Positions 13,339 through 25,209 are shown, numbered from the stretch's first letter. The stretch is DNA of 64,000 bases from Alkalihalobacillus trypoxylicola (GCF_001590785.1 NZ_LTAO01000023.1:1142-65141); one strand, 5' to 3'. Numbers and translations are program-made. The notes: a model not told the origin generated them from the letters alone.

Positions 13339-13884
13339 CTAACGTGTTCCCGTAACCAATTGACGCTCTAAGCGATCAAGCTGTGACTTGATGCTTCCAT
13401 CATATATACGGTCACCAATTCGAATTTTAAAACCACCTAAAAGGTCGGCATTTACTACATTATTAATTAATAGCCTAGCTTTTCCTACTTTTGACGCAAA
13501 AACTTGAGCAATTTGCTCTTGCTCTTGCTCGGTTAAAGCTTTGGCAGAATACACAGTTGCTTCTGCAATATTTTGTGCCTCAAATGATAATGACACAAAC
13601 TTCTCAATCATAGACTCTAATATATCCAATCTTTTTTTATCAACTAATAATAAAAGTGTCGTAATGACATCTTGACTAGCTGATTGAAAGCTTGTTCTTA
13701 TAAAAGAATGTTTCTGCTCCTTTGAAATCTTCGGATTAGAAAGAAATTGAGAAAATTCAGGTGTCGTTTTAAGAACCGTTTTGATAGCCCTTAATTCCTC
13801 GATAGACTGTTCAAGAGTTCCCTTTTTTAAAGACACTTGAAATAAGGCTTGTGCATAACGATTTGCTACTGTACTGCTACTCAT
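13339..13884 (-). CDS. atpH: F1F0 ATP synthase delta subunit
   Basis: A 181-residue peripheral-stalk subunit that links alpha3beta3 to subunit b. The N-terminal ANRYAQALFQVS helix and the C-terminal block with GGFKIRIGDRIYDGSIKSQLDRL are typical. Its start overlaps the end of atpF by four bases, suggesting translational coupling. Confidence 0.96.
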   Translation of the reverse strand: MSSSTVANRYAQALFQVSLKKGTLEQSIEELRAIKTVLKTTPEFSQFLSNPKISKEQKHSFIRTSFQSASQDVITTLLLLVDKKRLDILESMIEKFVSLSFEAQNIAEATVYSAKALTEQEQEQIAQVFASKVGKARLLINNVVNADLLGGFKIRIGDRIYDGSIKSQLDRLERQLVTGTR

Positions 13885-14387
13885 AGCTTACCGCCCACTT
13901 CATTAATATAATCTTGAATTAATTTTTCTTGCTCTTTTTCATCTAGCTCTTTTTCAATTACTTTTGTAGCAACTAGAACAGATAGACTCGCAACTTGCTC
14001 ACGTAATTCAGAGACAGCATGCTCTTTCTCACGTTGAATTTCTGCTAGTGCTGAATCTTTAATTCTTTCAGCATTAACACGAGCTTGCTCTAAAATTTCT
14101 TGCCCCTGCTGTTCACTTAATTTCTTCGCATTTTGAATAATTTCACTAGCTTCATTACGAGCTTCTTCTAAAGCAATACGTTGATCCTTAATATATTGCT
14201 CGGCCTCTTTACTTCTTGCTTCCGCGTTCTCAATTTGATCACTGACCATTTGCTCACGCTTTTCCATCACGCCAAGAAGTGGCTTTAATGCGAATTTACT
14301 TATGAAGAAAAGTAATGTTAAGAAAGCTGCTAATTGAAATAGAATAGAGCCTAATGGCACCACAAAACCAAATAGTTCAAATGACAC
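13881..14387 (-). CDS. atpF: F1F0 ATP synthase b subunit
   Basis: A 168-residue subunit with one N-terminal membrane helix (about 9-28) followed by a long charged coiled coil, forming the peripheral stator stalk. The start is GTG with AAGGA close upstream. It overlaps atpH by four bases. Confidence 0.95.
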   Translation of the reverse strand: MSFELFGFVVPLGSILFQLAAFLTLLFFISKFALKPLLGVMEKREQMVSDQIENAEARSKEAEQYIKDQRIALEEARNEASEIIQNAKKLSEQQGQEILEQARVNAERIKDSALAEIQREKEHAVSELREQVASLSVLVATKVIEKELDEKEQEKLIQDYINEVGGKL

Positions 14388-14560
14388 TGTCCTTCACTCC
14401 TTTCGTGGATGTGAGAATCCCTTCAAAATCTTCTATGTTTCAAGAAGAGGTTATTCCATACATAACTAATTGTGAAAGCCTACATAAGCAATGGCGCAGC
14501 CCCATTATGGATGCTGGCGCCATTAACAAGTGCAATCATTGCGTCGCAAAAACGACAATA

Positions 14561-14809
<249 letters not shown>

Positions 14810-14847
14810 TTATAATTTTTGCTCTTTATGAGCGTTGTACCTAATAA

Positions 14848-15970
<1,123 letters not shown>

Positions 15971-15972
15971 CG

Positions 15973-16191
15973 TTAATCTCCTAAAAAAGGTTGAATCGTT
16001 TTAAACACTGCATAAAACGCAACACCTAGCCATGTAAATAATGAGACAATTAAAAAGAGCGGCTGTGTTTCGAATTTGTTATCTAACCATATCCCTATAA
16101 AAACGCCGGCTAACGTGCAAGCAACGATGTATGTTGATATGATAGATACAAGTGCCATTGCTCTAAAAGGACTCTTTTCAGGATTCGACAT
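15973..16191 (-). CDS. atpZ: AtpZ-type small membrane protein, first gene of the atp operon
   Basis: A 72-residue protein starting at ATG 16191 (MSNPEKSPFRAM) with AAGGGAG about 8 bases upstream. The frame extends 40 codons further but without a ribosome site. Two hydrophobic helices (about 12-33 and 43-64) with GVFIGIWLD between them match the AtpZ/AtpI-like family that precedes atpI. The position and two-helix layout support the name; sequence conservation of this family is low. Confidence 0.8.
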   Translation of the reverse strand: MSNPEKSPFRAMALVSIISTYIVACTLAGVFIGIWLDNKFETQPLFLIVSLFTWLGVAFYAVFKTIQPFLGD

Positions 16192-16282
16192 AGAGCGTCT
16201 CCCTTCTATCTCTTTCCCGCATTTATTAATAGACTTAAAAAATCCATCAGTATATGTAACCCCTATCATCATACCCTTTGTA

Positions 16283-16311
16283 ATCGTACAATAGGGAAAA
16301 CCAAGTGTCAA
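16283..16311 (-). promoter_or_regulatory. Sigma-A promoter of the atp operon
   Basis: On the minus strand a perfect TTGACA (16311-16306) is separated by 17 bases from TACGAT (16288-16283). Initiation would fall near 16276, giving a leader of about 85 bases before atpZ. No other strong candidate was seen in the 350-bp gap. Confidence 0.7.
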
Positions 16312-16543
16312 TTGGTTTTCCCATGAAAAAATTGGAGAAATGTTTTCAAATTTGAATGTTCACATTTCCGACAAAGATTTTTCGTGCTTTTTCATTGCAT
16401 TTCTCACTCATTCTCGCTCTATTTTTTAAGGGTTTCTCTTCCACCGCAAGGATTGAGAGTTATTAAAGGATTGGTTAAAAATACCAGTTTTCCTCCATGC
16501 AATGTGAACAAAAATTGACAATAACCATCCTATATATCAAAAA

Positions 16544-18820
16544 TTATTCATAACTTTCCTCTTGACTTTTAGGAGGAATTTCATTTCCGATCGTTATAAA
16601 TGTTTCGAGCGTGTCTTCTCGTCCATCTTGATTTGCATAAACAAGAGCCTTATAAATACCGTCCTCTAATTCAATATCATGAATTTCCCCACCAAACATT
16701 CCTCTACTCAGATCATATTGAACATCTAAATACGTAACAAACTCAAAGGTATCCGGCTGATAAATAGCAATCCCCACTTCCTCAGCTCCTCCTGGTAGAT
16801 ACAATTCGTAACGATAGCTATGCTCCTTATCCCCGTGCCCAAAATGAAAGGACATTAACCTTGGATAATCAGGTTCTTGAATAAAGAATACAAAAGGAAC
16901 TGAAATCTTTTCTCTTCCACCCTCAACAAAAATTTCTCCATGATGTAGACCTTCTGCTAAAACACTTGGCATTAAATCAATCGAAAGTGAAATTTGTTTC
17001 TTTTCTCCAGGGGCAAGTGTTGTTGCAAATGGTACCTTCCACTGAACTCCATCAGGAACTTCAAAGGGTGGCACAACATGATAAGTCCTCGAGACTGTAT
17101 CCTGATTATCGATTGTAAACATAATCGTCCGCGTTTCTCTACGATCATCTTTGCTCCATTTACCAAAGGTTAAGGCTCCCGGATAAACAAGTGAGCTAGC
17201 CGAGACAGCTTTATCTACCTGCAATCTACCTGCACCTTGCTCATGCGGGTAGTACAATTCATTTTGATTATCATATAGCTTTACCGCAGTATTCATCATC
17301 GCTGCCTTTACTTGTTCTGGAGACCAATCAGGGTGTGCTTCTAAAATTAAGGCCGCAGCACCTGCCACATGTGGAGAGGACATACTTGTACCATTTAAGC
17401 TTAAATACCCTTTTGGTATTGTGCTTTGAATGGAAACACCAGGTGCCACTAAGTCAGGCTTCACTTCCCAGGAATGTGTAACAGGTCCTCTAGAACTAAA
17501 CGGAGCAATAAAGTCTTGCTCCTCTCTGTAGATGGTCCGAAGCCTTACATCTTTTTTTTCGTTTTTCATATAGGCTAAGAGCCATTCTCCATCCTCTTTT
17601 GTAATACTGACAGCGGAAAGCTTCACCCCACCTTCAACGGCTCCTACAAAAGCTCCCGATAAATTATTATAAATAATCACAGCTTCAGCACCAGCTTCTT
17701 TTGCCATTAAAACTTTATCAGTAAAAGGAATGAGTCCCCGTTTAATTAAAGCAATCTTTCCTTTTATCTCTAGTTCATCAAACTCTTCCTTTGTACCATA
17801 ACCAACATCTATAATAGGAAAATCCTTTTTCAGCTCCCATGGCAAAGCACCTCCCATAGGTAGTAAAGATATTTCTTTATCCTCACCAAACATCGTAATA
17901 TACGGAGTTTTAATAGGAGGTGCTGAGGCTCCTACTGAAATAGCTTTGCTTGAAGTACCAGGAGAACCAACCGTCCACATTTTGGGACCACTATTCCCAT
18001 TAGATGTCACTGCCACTACTCCCATTTCTACGGCACGGTCTAATGCAATACTAGTCGGCCAATCAGGACCATTCACTGTATTGCCAAGAGACAAATTAAT
18101 AATATCAACGCCATCCTCAACGGCTTTTTCTATCGCTTCAATTACTTGCTCTGTTGTTCCTTGCCCTCCTGGACCTAGTGCACGATAAGCATATAATTCT
18201 GCTTCAGGAGCTACCCCCTTTATCTTACCATTCGCAGCAATGATACCAGCTACGTGTGTTCCATGTAAGGTGGGTAAACCCTGTCTAGGCAATGTTTCCA
18301 TCGGATCATTATCATCGTCGACAATATCATATCCACCTTTGTAGTTGACCTGCAAATCTGGATGTTGATAGTCTATCCCCGTATCAATCACTGCTACTTT
18401 AACACCTTTACCCGTTAAATGCTTACCTCCTCTATTCATCAACTCTTTTGTATCACCAGCTCCAATAAAAGGCACACTAACATCTAAATCAGCTTCAAAA
18501 TAAGCTAATCGGTCAACTCTTTCAATTTGGTCAATGGTAGTTAGCTTATTTAATTCTCTTCTAGGTAATTCCATTGTAAATCCATGATAAAGTGTGATGA
18601 ACTTTTTTCTAATCACAGCCTCTGGAACCATTTCTTGAACCTCTTTTATTAATTCCTCTACATCACCTTTAGCTGTTACAATGACAATCTCCTTTCTATC
18701 CTCATCACCTTCAGAAAAAACAGGTCGTTCTGGATAACTTGCTGCTTCTATTCCGACACTAAAAAAGGTGAGTACTATAGTCAGCATGATGCCAATTGCT
18801 AAAACTTTCTTCAAAATCAA
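16544..18820 (-). CDS. Secreted subtilisin-like serine protease with PA domain (Vpr-like)
   Basis: A 758-residue S8 peptidase. In order: signal peptide (about 1-26), I9-type inhibitory propeptide (about 45-110), and a catalytic domain with Asp in AVIDTGIDYQHPDL, His in LHGTHVAGI, Asn in TSNGNSG and Ser in NGTSMSSPHVAGA. A protease-associated domain is inserted around KIALIKRG and AGAEAVIIYNN, and there is a C-terminal beta-rich region. This is the architecture of B. subtilis Vpr. The start is TTG with GGGGAAGG upstream. It is monocistronic, and no such protease sits here in B. subtilis, so the locus is probably acquired or relocated. Confidence 0.9.
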   Translation of the reverse strand: MILKKVLAIGIMLTIVLTFFSVGIEAASYPERPVFSEGDEDRKEIVIVTAKGDVEELIKEVQEMVPEAVIRKKFITLYHGFTMELPRRELNKLTTIDQIERVDRLAYFEADLDVSVPFIGAGDTKELMNRGGKHLTGKGVKVAVIDTGIDYQHPDLQVNYKGGYDIVDDDNDPMETLPRQGLPTLHGTHVAGIIAANGKIKGVAPEAELYAYRALGPGGQGTTEQVIEAIEKAVEDGVDIINLSLGNTVNGPDWPTSIALDRAVEMGVVAVTSNGNSGPKMWTVGSPGTSSKAISVGASAPPIKTPYITMFGEDKEISLLPMGGALPWELKKDFPIIDVGYGTKEEFDELEIKGKIALIKRGLIPFTDKVLMAKEAGAEAVIIYNNLSGAFVGAVEGGVKLSAVSITKEDGEWLLAYMKNEKKDVRLRTIYREEQDFIAPFSSRGPVTHSWEVKPDLVAPGVSIQSTIPKGYLSLNGTSMSSPHVAGAAALILEAHPDWSPEQVKAAMMNTAVKLYDNQNELYYPHEQGAGRLQVDKAVSASSLVYPGALTFGKWSKDDRRETRTIMFTIDNQDTVSRTYHVVPPFEVPDGVQWKVPFATTLAPGEKKQISLSIDLMPSVLAEGLHHGEIFVEGGREKISVPFVFFIQEPDYPRLMSFHFGHGDKEHSYRYELYLPGGAEEVGIAIYQPDTFEFVTYLDVQYDLSRGMFGGEIHDIELEDGIYKALVYANQDGREDTLETFITIGNEIPPKSQEESYE

Positions 18821-19170
18821 CCATTCCTTCCCCTAAACGAATAAATACTTCCAATATCGATTTTTTTAGTATGGAATGTTTTGTTTCATTTCATGTATTG
18901 AATTTGTGAAAGTCTATAGTTAAGAAAAGATTAGGGATTTTTTAATCTGAGAAGAGGTAAGACGGGTCAATCCATTGTGGAGATGATTAAACATTTTAAT
19001 TTCACAAGAAAATGTTAGGAACATCTTCTCTAAAGCTTTATAATAATAATTATAGCTTCTTATAAAATGATAGAGAGCATTCATTCCTTTTCTCTAGAAT
19101 GAAATACATAGGAAAAACACCGATACATCAAATTCAAAAAAGCAATGCTATTAATTTGGAGAGTGATCAC
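18821..19170. other. Divergent intergenic region between the protease and the small membrane protein
   Basis: A+T-rich; it must hold the promoters of both divergent genes. I did not find a strong sigma-A pair or an obvious operator. A possible alternative start for the downstream gene lies at 19099. Confidence 0.4.
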
Positions 19171-19635
19171 TTGAGTGATGATAGAAATACAAAAGAATTA
19201 AATATCAGCTTAAAAATACTAATTATATGTTTATTTGTTTTATTAATAGCCGGTACCATTTTGTTCGTCTTTTCTTTATATTATCTAGGTATGGCAGGAT
19301 TATTTACTCTTTTAGGTATCTCTTATGACTCACTACGCTCCCTATTTTTATTCGTAATTCTTTACTTTGTGTTAAGTTTTTTTGGCGATATACTAGCAAA
19401 AACGATTCTCGGCCTCGCTATTACCACCAATAAAATAGCCGAGCATAAATATATGCCATTTAGTTTCTTCGTGTATTTCGTGATTAACTGGGCTGTCATT
19501 TCATCGTTAAATTTCATTATGGATTCTATCAATATAGATTGGCCTGCTTTAATTGTTTTATCCGCTTTTATAGCTGCCGTTGAAGTAGCACTCAGTAGTT
19601 ATTTTCAAACGGATAAACCTCCTACTAAAAAATAA
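19171..19635 (+). CDS. Small four-helix membrane protein, possibly YrvL family
   Basis: About 154 residues with four strong membrane helices. The frame opens at ATG 19099 without a ribosome site; TTG 19171 has GGAGAG seven bases upstream and is preferred. The repeated hydrophobic layout and a helix with FGDILAKTILGLAI recall the YrvL-type regulatory membrane proteins of Bacillus, but I recognise this only loosely. It is monocistronic and followed by a good terminator. A specific function cannot be assigned. Confidence 0.55.
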   Translation: MSDDRNTKELNISLKILIICLFVLLIAGTILFVFSLYYLGMAGLFTLLGISYDSLRSLFLFVILYFVLSFFGDILAKTILGLAITTNKIAEHKYMPFSFFVYFVINWAVISSLNFIMDSINIDWPALIVLSAFIAAVEVALSSYFQTDKPPTKK

Positions 19636-19684
19636 AAAGCTCTCCCAAAAGGTCATGAAAGTGATTTTTAGGGAAGCTTTTTTT
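19636..19684. terminator. Terminator after the small membrane protein
   Basis: The stem AAAGCTCTCCC / GGGAAGCTTT with a long loop is followed by a T-run on the plus strand, right after the stop at 19635. Confidence 0.8.
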
Positions 19685-19710
19685 ATATGATATTGAAATA
19701 ATCATACCAT

Positions 19711-19860
19711 TCAACGAGTAAACGCCTAATTCCTTATACAAAGCTAAATGAAATAAAGGAGCAAATAGGAGCTTCCTATTGGATGGAAATGGACGCTGAA
19801 TCATAATGAAGGTCAAATAGACGCTTCTCATCGGACGGAATTAAGGCTCAATACAGATAT
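19711..19860. repeat. Diverged trace of a 52-bp-period repeat
   Basis: GCAAATAG at 19761 and TCAAATAG at 19813 are 52 bases apart and are each followed by similar GG-rich blocks (ATTGGATGGAA and ATCGGACGGAA). A weaker earlier unit may start near 19711. The GGTCAAA element matches the reverse strand of arrays A and B, suggesting an old copy in opposite orientation. No gene is visible here. Confidence 0.4.
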
Positions 19861-19964
19861 ACGGTCGAAAAAAATCCTACCAACAAAAGAATTCATAGCT
19901 CACTTTATAGATCTGTCCCACATAATCAGCAAATCGAAAGAAATTACTTTTCCTTACAATAAAA

Positions 19965-19998
19965 AAAGAAATCGAGGCTTTAGTAACCCGATTTCTTT
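19965..19998 (-). terminator. Terminator of upp
   Basis: The stem AAAGAAATCG / CGATTTCTTT with inner pairing is flanked by an A-run that reads as T-run on the minus strand, about 20 bases past the upp stop. Confidence 0.85.
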
Positions 19999-20018
19999 TT
20001 TATAAGAATTTCCCTAGA

Positions 20019-20648
20019 TTATTTTGTACCGAATAAGCGGTCGCCTGCATCGCCTAATCCTGGGACAATATATCCTTTTTCATTTAATTTTTCATCAAGA
20101 GCAGCTAAGTAAATGTCAATGTCAGGATGCTCTTTTTGTACTGCTGCTACACCTTCTGGAGCTGCAACTAAGCACATAAGCTTCATATTGGTAGCCCCGC
20201 GCTTTTTCAAGCTGTTTATCGCTTCGATAGCTGAGCCTCCTGTAGCTAGCATTGGATCAATCACAATAAATTCTCTTTCATTAACGTCTGTTGGCAACTT
20301 CACATAATATTCTACTGGCATTAAAGTTTCTGGGTCTCTATATAAACCAACATGCCCTACTTTAGCTGCTGGAATCATTCGCAGGATTCCATCTGTCATT
20401 CCTAAGCCCGCTCGTAAAATCGGTACTAATCCTAATTTTTTCCCAGCAATTTTTTTAGAGGTTGCGGGACCTACTGGAGTCTCAATCTCTACTTCTTGCA
20501 AAGGTAAATCTCTTGTAATTTCAAATGCCATTAAGCCTGCTACTTCATCGACTAATTCACGAAATTCCTTTGTTCCTGTTTCTTTATCACGTATGTAGGT
20601 TAGCTTATGTTGAATCAACGGATGATCAAACACATAGACTTTACTCAT
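20019..20648 (-). CDS. upp: Uracil phosphoribosyltransferase
   Basis: A 209-residue type I phosphoribosyltransferase that converts uracil and PRPP to UMP in pyrimidine salvage. The PRPP loop is [16 protein letters not shown], and the C-terminal [14 protein letters not shown] is the family uracil-binding signature. The ATG follows AGGAG. It lies downstream of glyA as in B. subtilis but has its own terminator. Confidence 0.97.
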   Translation of the reverse strand: MSKVYVFDHPLIQHKLTYIRDKETGTKEFRELVDEVAGLMAFEITRDLPLQEVEIETPVGPATSKKIAGKKLGLVPILRAGLGMTDGILRMIPAAKVGHVGLYRDPETLMPVEYYVKLPTDVNEREFIVIDPMLATGGSAIEAINSLKKRGATNMKLMCLVAAPEGVAAVQKEHPDIDIYLAALDEKLNEKGYIVPGLGDAGDRLFGTK

Positions 20649-20860
20649 TTTATTGGCTCCTTTTTTTCAATTTACGAAGCTCAGCTTTCGTTGTTCCATT
20701 CTCCTTGATGAATTTTACCGAAAAAAAGCAGAGTATACAAGTCTATATGTCTTTTTATGACGAATTTTTTCTTGTAAATGTGGCAATTTCAGTTAATTGA
20801 CAAAAGGTTCATGTTTCATATAACCAATTCCTCCTACATTTACCTAAAAAAACATTAAAA

Positions 20861-20888
20861 AATCGAGCCATTTCATTGGCTCGATTTA
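20861..20888 (-). terminator. Terminator of glyA
   Basis: The stem AATCGAGCCA / TGGCTCGATT, followed by a T-run on the minus strand, begins a few bases after the glyA stop. Confidence 0.88.
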
Positions 20889-20892
20889 TCTA

Positions 20893-22134
20893 TTAAAGCT
20901 GTGGATACATTGGAAATTTAGAAGTTAATGCCGCGACTCTTTCGCGAACTTGCTCAAGAACGTCCTCATTATCTACATTTTTTAAAGTTAATGCAATTAA
21001 CTCACCAATTTCATCCATTGCTTCTCCGTCAAGACCTCTAGCGGTAACAGCTGCTGTACCAATACGAATTCCACTTGTTACAAATGGCTTTTCTGGGTCA
21101 TAAGGAATCGTATTTTTATTAGTTGTAATTCCAACACTATCTAGGGCATGTTCACCAACTTTACCCGTTAGCTTTAATGAACGAAGATCAAGAAGTACTA
21201 AATGATTGTCTGTACCTCCAGATACTAACTCAATTCCTTCATTTTGAAGCTTCTCACCTAATCTTTTAGCATTAGAAATCACTTGACTAGCATAGGTTTT
21301 AAATTCAGGTGTAAGTGCTTCACCGAAAGAAACGGCTTTAGCAGATATAACATGCATTAATGGTCCACCTTGAATACCAGGGAAAATTGATTTATCTATC
21401 TTTTTACCGAATTCTTCTTTACATAGGATCATTCCACCTCGTGGGCCACGTAAGGTTTTATGAGTTGTAGTTGTAACAAAGTGTGAATGTGGTACAGGAT
21501 TTTGATGAAGACCTGCAGCAACTAATCCAGCAATGTGAGCCATATCAACCATCAAATACGCTCCAACCTCATCAGCAATTTCACGGAATTTAGCAAAATC
21601 AATTTCACGAGGATACGCACTTGCTCCAGCCACAATTAGCTTCGGCTTATGTTCTTTAGCAAGCTCACGCACAATATTATAATCAATACGGTGTGTTTCT
21701 TTATCTACACCATATTCAATAAAATTATATTGAACACCACTGAAGTTAACTGGGCTACCATGGGTTAAATGGCCACCATGAGAAAGGTTCATACCTAAAA
21801 CGGTGTCACCTTGCTCTAAAATCGTGAAATAAACCGCCATATTTGCCTGTGCACCAGAGTGAGGTTGAACATTAACATACTCTGCGCCAAAGATTTCTTT
21901 AGCTCTGTCTCTTGCAATATCTTCTACGATATCTACATATTCACATCCACCATAATAACGACGACCTGGGTAGCCTTCCGCATACTTGTTTGTCAAAACT
22001 GACCCTTGAGCCTCCATTACCGCTTCACTAACAAAGTTTTCTGATGCAATCAACTCAATTTTATCTCGTTGACGCCCTAATTCTAACTGAATAGCTTCAT
22101 ACACTTTTTGGTCTTGCTTTTTTAAGTTCTCCAT
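20893..22134 (-). CDS. glyA: Serine hydroxymethyltransferase
   Basis: A 413-residue PLP enzyme interconverting serine and glycine with tetrahydrofolate, the main source of one-carbon units. The ATG at 22134 (MENLKKQDQ) has GGAAGGGG about 7 bases upstream. The PLP lysine is in [14 protein letters not shown], and the N-terminal [11 protein letters not shown] and YPGRRYYGG blocks are present. It lies between ywlG and upp as in B. subtilis. Confidence 0.97.
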   Translation of the reverse strand: MENLKKQDQKVYEAIQLELGRQRDKIELIASENFVSEAVMEAQGSVLTNKYAEGYPGRRYYGGCEYVDIVEDIARDRAKEIFGAEYVNVQPHSGAQANMAVYFTILEQGDTVLGMNLSHGGHLTHGSPVNFSGVQYNFIEYGVDKETHRIDYNIVRELAKEHKPKLIVAGASAYPREIDFAKFREIADEVGAYLMVDMAHIAGLVAAGLHQNPVPHSHFVTTTTHKTLRGPRGGMILCKEEFGKKIDKSIFPGIQGGPLMHVISAKAVSFGEALTPEFKTYASQVISNAKRLGEKLQNEGIELVSGGTDNHLVLLDLRSLKLTGKVGEHALDSVGITTNKNTIPYDPEKPFVTSGIRIGTAAVTARGLDGEAMDEIGELIALTLKNVDNEDVLEQVRERVAALTSKFPMYPQL

Positions 22135-22264
22135 CTCTCTACCCCTTCCACATTTATTCCATTCGGTTTTTAACTTCAAAATTGCTATTTCGATTTCATT
22201 TTAACATAGAATTTCTGATTTTTCCGTAATATTTCATCTATAATTTTAAAAAACATTCATATTT

Positions 22265-22807
22265 TTATTTCTTCTCATAAACAGCACGGATTCCACCAAT
22301 TAATTTCGGTCTTGTGTAAGCCATAGTTAAATGCGCTGATCCGATGTTACTAACTTGGCTTCTAATAGGAACGGCTACCTTCTTTAAATGCATTCCAATC
22401 AAGGTGTCTCCAATATCTATTCCTGCATCTGCTCGTATTTCTTCAACTAAAACAGGATTTTTCATTTTTGAAAAAGCATAAGTTGCCATTGCTCCTCCAG
22501 CTGTCACGATCGGAATAGCTGATACCGGCTCATAATGATGGGATTGAGCTACTTCCCTCTCCACTACTAATGCTCGATTTAGGTGTTCACAGCATTGAAA
22601 AGCTAATGAAATAGATGAATCTTCTAAAACTTCATAAATCACTTTTGCAATTTCAGCAGATCCATTTGTTCCAATTTTTTCACCTGCTACTTCACTAGTG
22701 GAACATCCTATGACTAATAAGGAATCTTCCTCAAATGGTAAAAACTCACTTAAATCCTGCAGTGCTAGCTTTAATGATTGTTTGATTTCGTTCTGTAAAT
22801 TCTCCAT
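22265..22807 (-). CDS. ywlG: YwlG, UPF0340/TIGR01440 family protein
   Basis: A 180-residue conserved protein of unknown function. The family is recognised by FLPFEEDSLLVIGCSTSEVAGEKIG and by HLNRALVVEREVA, RADAGIDIGDTLIGMHL and the C-terminal TRPKLIGGIR. It is found between rpiB and glyA throughout the genus, as here. No catalytic motif is known to me. Confidence 0.88.
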   Translation of the reverse strand: MENLQNEIKQSLKLALQDLSEFLPFEEDSLLVIGCSTSEVAGEKIGTNGSAEIAKVIYEVLEDSSISLAFQCCEHLNRALVVEREVAQSHHYEPVSAIPIVTAGGAMATYAFSKMKNPVLVEEIRADAGIDIGDTLIGMHLKKVAVPIRSQVSNIGSAHLTMAYTRPKLIGGIRAVYEKK

Positions 22808-22875
22808 GATACCCCTTTCTAACCAAGCTAAATTTTTGGATATTCCTAAATTGATAAACCTTACAAACTCCTATA

Positions 22876-22903
22876 AAAAGAGAGCCCAACTAAAAGGCTC
22901 TTA
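22876..22903 (-). terminator. Terminator downstream of rpiB
   Basis: The hairpin AGAGCC / GGCTCT has a 9-base loop and is followed on the minus strand by CTTTTT. It lies about 60 bases past the rpiB stop. Confidence 0.7.
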
Positions 22904-22961
22904 CGCTCAATAGAGATTACTGTATCTTACAAAGACATTTCATACTTAATTCTCATTCATT

Positions 22962-23399
22962 TTATTCTTCGAAGCTTGTGATTTTCCCTATTCTCGTTTC
23001 GTGACGACCACCTTGAAATTCTGTTTCTAACCAGATTTCTGCGATGTCTCTCGCAAGTCCAGGACCAATGACTCTTTCTCCCATTGCCAAAATATTAGAA
23101 TTGTTATGCTCACGTGTTGCTCTAGCACTAAAGGTATCATGAACAAGCGCACAGCGAATGCCCTTTACTTTATTTGCCGCAATAGACATGCCTATACCGG
23201 TACCACAAACTAAAATTCCGCGGTCAAATTCTCCGTTAGCAACCTTTTCAGCAACTGGCAATGCATAGTCAGGATAATCAACACTTGTCTCACAATTACA
23301 GCCAAAATCTTCAAATTCCAATCCTTTTTCCTTTAACAAGGCAACAATTTCATTTTTAATTAAATTTCCACCATGATCAGATGCAACTGCAATTTTCAT
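22962..23399 (-). CDS. rpiB: Ribose-5-phosphate isomerase B
   Basis: A 145-residue RpiB/LacAB-type isomerase interconverting ribose-5-P and ribulose-5-P (or allose-6-P). The ATG at 23399 (MKIAVASDHGG) has GGAGG five bases upstream; an earlier TTG overlaps that site. The active-site Cys is in ILVCGTGIGMSI, and the phosphate-binding segment follows at REHNNSNILAMG. Synteny with ywlF of B. subtilis is exact. Confidence 0.95.
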   Translation of the reverse strand: MKIAVASDHGGNLIKNEIVALLKEKGLEFEDFGCNCETSVDYPDYALPVAEKVANGEFDRGILVCGTGIGMSIAANKVKGIRCALVHDTFSARATREHNNSNILAMGERVIGPGLARDIAEIWLETEFQGGRHETRIGKITSFEE

Positions 23400-23437
23400 A
23401 GAAACCTCCAGCAAAAAACTTTTTTATGGTCAATAAA

Positions 23438-23475
23438 AAGGAATCTTTAAAGACTTCTCTTCCTTAAGATTCCCC
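23438..23475 (-). terminator. Terminator of the chemotaxis receptor gene
   Basis: The stem GGAATCTT / AAGATTCC with a long partly paired loop is followed by a T-rich run on the minus strand, just past the stop at 23486. Confidence 0.75.
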
Positions 23476-23485
23476 ACTTAGATAA

Positions 23486-24778
23486 TTATATTGTAAACTT
23501 TTCTATTGTCTCCTTCAATCTCTTTGCCTGTTCTCTTAATTGATTAGCTGTATGATTGATTTCTGAGATCGCGTTTGCTTGATGCTCTGTCATAGAGCTT
23601 ACTTCGTTTGAACCAGCTGAGGTTTCTTCAGCGATTGCAGCAACCTCCTGAGCCTCTTCGTTGGTTTGTTTAATCGAGCTCATTTGTTTATTAATCATTA
23701 CAGAAATTTCTTGAATATAAGATTCAACTTCTTGAACAGATCGTTCAACACCTTGAATAGAAGTGGTTGTTTCTGTTCCTTTTTGAGATTGTTCGTTTGC
23801 CTTTTTCACTTGAGAATTAATTTGCGTCACTACATTGGCTACTTCTTCTTGGATATTATGAACGAGCTTTGTAATTCCTTGAACTGCGCGGGCACTTTCA
23901 TCTGCAAGCTTTCTTACTTCATCTGCTACCACTGCAAATCCGCGACCTTGTTCTCCTGCTCGAGCGGCTTCAATCGATGCATTAAGGGCTAGTAAATTCG
24001 TTTGCTCCGCAATATCACCGACTAATGAAATGATTTCTCCTACCTCTTTAGCTTGCTTGTCCAATCGACTTACGACCGTTAACGATTGCTGATTATCATG
24101 GGCTAATTGTTTAATTCCATCAATTAAATCATTTACAACAACTAAGCTCGAAGTTAACGTTCCTACCATATTAGTTGAAGAACGTTTAGAGGTTTCTGCA
24201 AGATTTTGGACATCTACAGCGATACTTGTAATATCTTCAATTGATGAAACCGTATTCGTAATCGAATGAGCAGAATTCTCTGCACCCTGAGAAATTTCAT
24301 CCATTGTCTTTCCTATTTGTTCAGCTCTTGTTGCTGCCACTTCTGTCGCACTTGTAAGTTCTGTTACGTTTGTATTTGTTTTTTCAAAGTTTCCTTCGAT
24401 ATCTTTAACCATTAATCTTAAACTTGAAAGCATTTCATTATAGGCTAGTCCTAATGCACGAATTTCATCATCAGATTTCGATACCTTTACATCATGATGT
24501 AAATGACCTGAGGCGGCATATCGGGCTGCTTGCTCTACCTCACGAATCGGCTTTGTAATATATCCTGCAGCAAAAAAGGCTAAGACCGAGCTCCAAAACA
24601 ACCCACTTATTAAAGTAAAAACAAGAATTGTTTGCTGAGACCACCCTAACATTTCCATTAAATAATCATTTAATAAAAAGATAAAAATGGCACTGAAACC
24701 ATAGGTAATACAAGCAAGTCCACTAACTCCTAAAACCAGTTTTTTTCGTAAGCTTGCACGATATTTAATTTTCCCCAT
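23486..24778 (-). CDS. Methyl-accepting chemotaxis protein lacking a large extracellular sensor
   Basis: A 430-residue protein with two adjacent membrane segments (about 13-35 and 45-70) and almost no outside loop, then a HAMP domain (about 72-125) and a cytoplasmic signalling domain. Its tip contains [36 protein letters not shown]. Such receptors sense through the membrane or from inside. It interrupts the conserved rpiB-ywlE pair, so it is an insertion relative to B. subtilis. It has its own terminator, and a palindromic element starts about 90 bases upstream. The ligand is unknown. Confidence 0.9.
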   Translation of the reverse strand: MGKIKYRASLRKKLVLGVSGLACITYGFSAIFIFLLNDYLMEMLGWSQQTILVFTLISGLFWSSVLAFFAAGYITKPIREVEQAARYAASGHLHHDVKVSKSDDEIRALGLAYNEMLSSLRLMVKDIEGNFEKTNTNVTELTSATEVAATRAEQIGKTMDEISQGAENSAHSITNTVSSIEDITSIAVDVQNLAETSKRSSTNMVGTLTSSLVVVNDLIDGIKQLAHDNQQSLTVVSRLDKQAKEVGEIISLVGDIAEQTNLLALNASIEAARAGEQGRGFAVVADEVRKLADESARAVQGITKLVHNIQEEVANVVTQINSQVKKANEQSQKGTETTTSIQGVERSVQEVESYIQEISVMINKQMSSIKQTNEEAQEVAAIAEETSAGSNEVSSMTEHQANAISEINHTANQLREQAKRLKETIEKFTI

Positions 24779-24869
24779 TTCATAACCGCCTCTCAGAAAG
24801 TCATTGTAACTACGGTGCCTAAATCATCATGAAAACGGACTTTCCTATCTATATATTTTTTCTTACTTG

Positions 24870-25192
24870 AATCCATTCATCATTCCTATCTTATAATGAA
24901 AACCGAGCGATTAGGTTCTTGATTTTCACTTTAGGTAGATGCTTTCCCAAGGGCTTGTCTTCAGCTAACTCCGACTACGCAGAGCTTCGTCAGAGTGGAT
25001 CTTCAGACTGCGCTCATGAGTCACTACCTACCGTTACAATCAATGTGTGAATTCGCAAACATTCAAGACATTTTTATAATATAATAATTGTTCAGTTTTA
25101 TTCACTTAAACCCATTTCATCATTCATATTTTATAATGAATGGTCGGTTTCGTTCACTTATAGAGCCATTATGAAATTCACTCACTCAATCA
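24870..25192 (+). repeat. Palindromic interspersed element, copy 2 with extra terminal repeats
   Basis: One core (about 24928-25043) with a short deletion near its 3' half is followed by a right terminal repeat. Then CACTTAAACCCATTTCATC joins directly to a second left terminal repeat, which runs straight into another right terminal repeat (to about 25192). This looks like a former head-to-tail dimer whose second core was deleted. It lies between ywlE and the chemotaxis gene. Confidence 0.85.
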
Positions 25193-25209
25193 TTTTTTCT
25201 TAAGATAAG

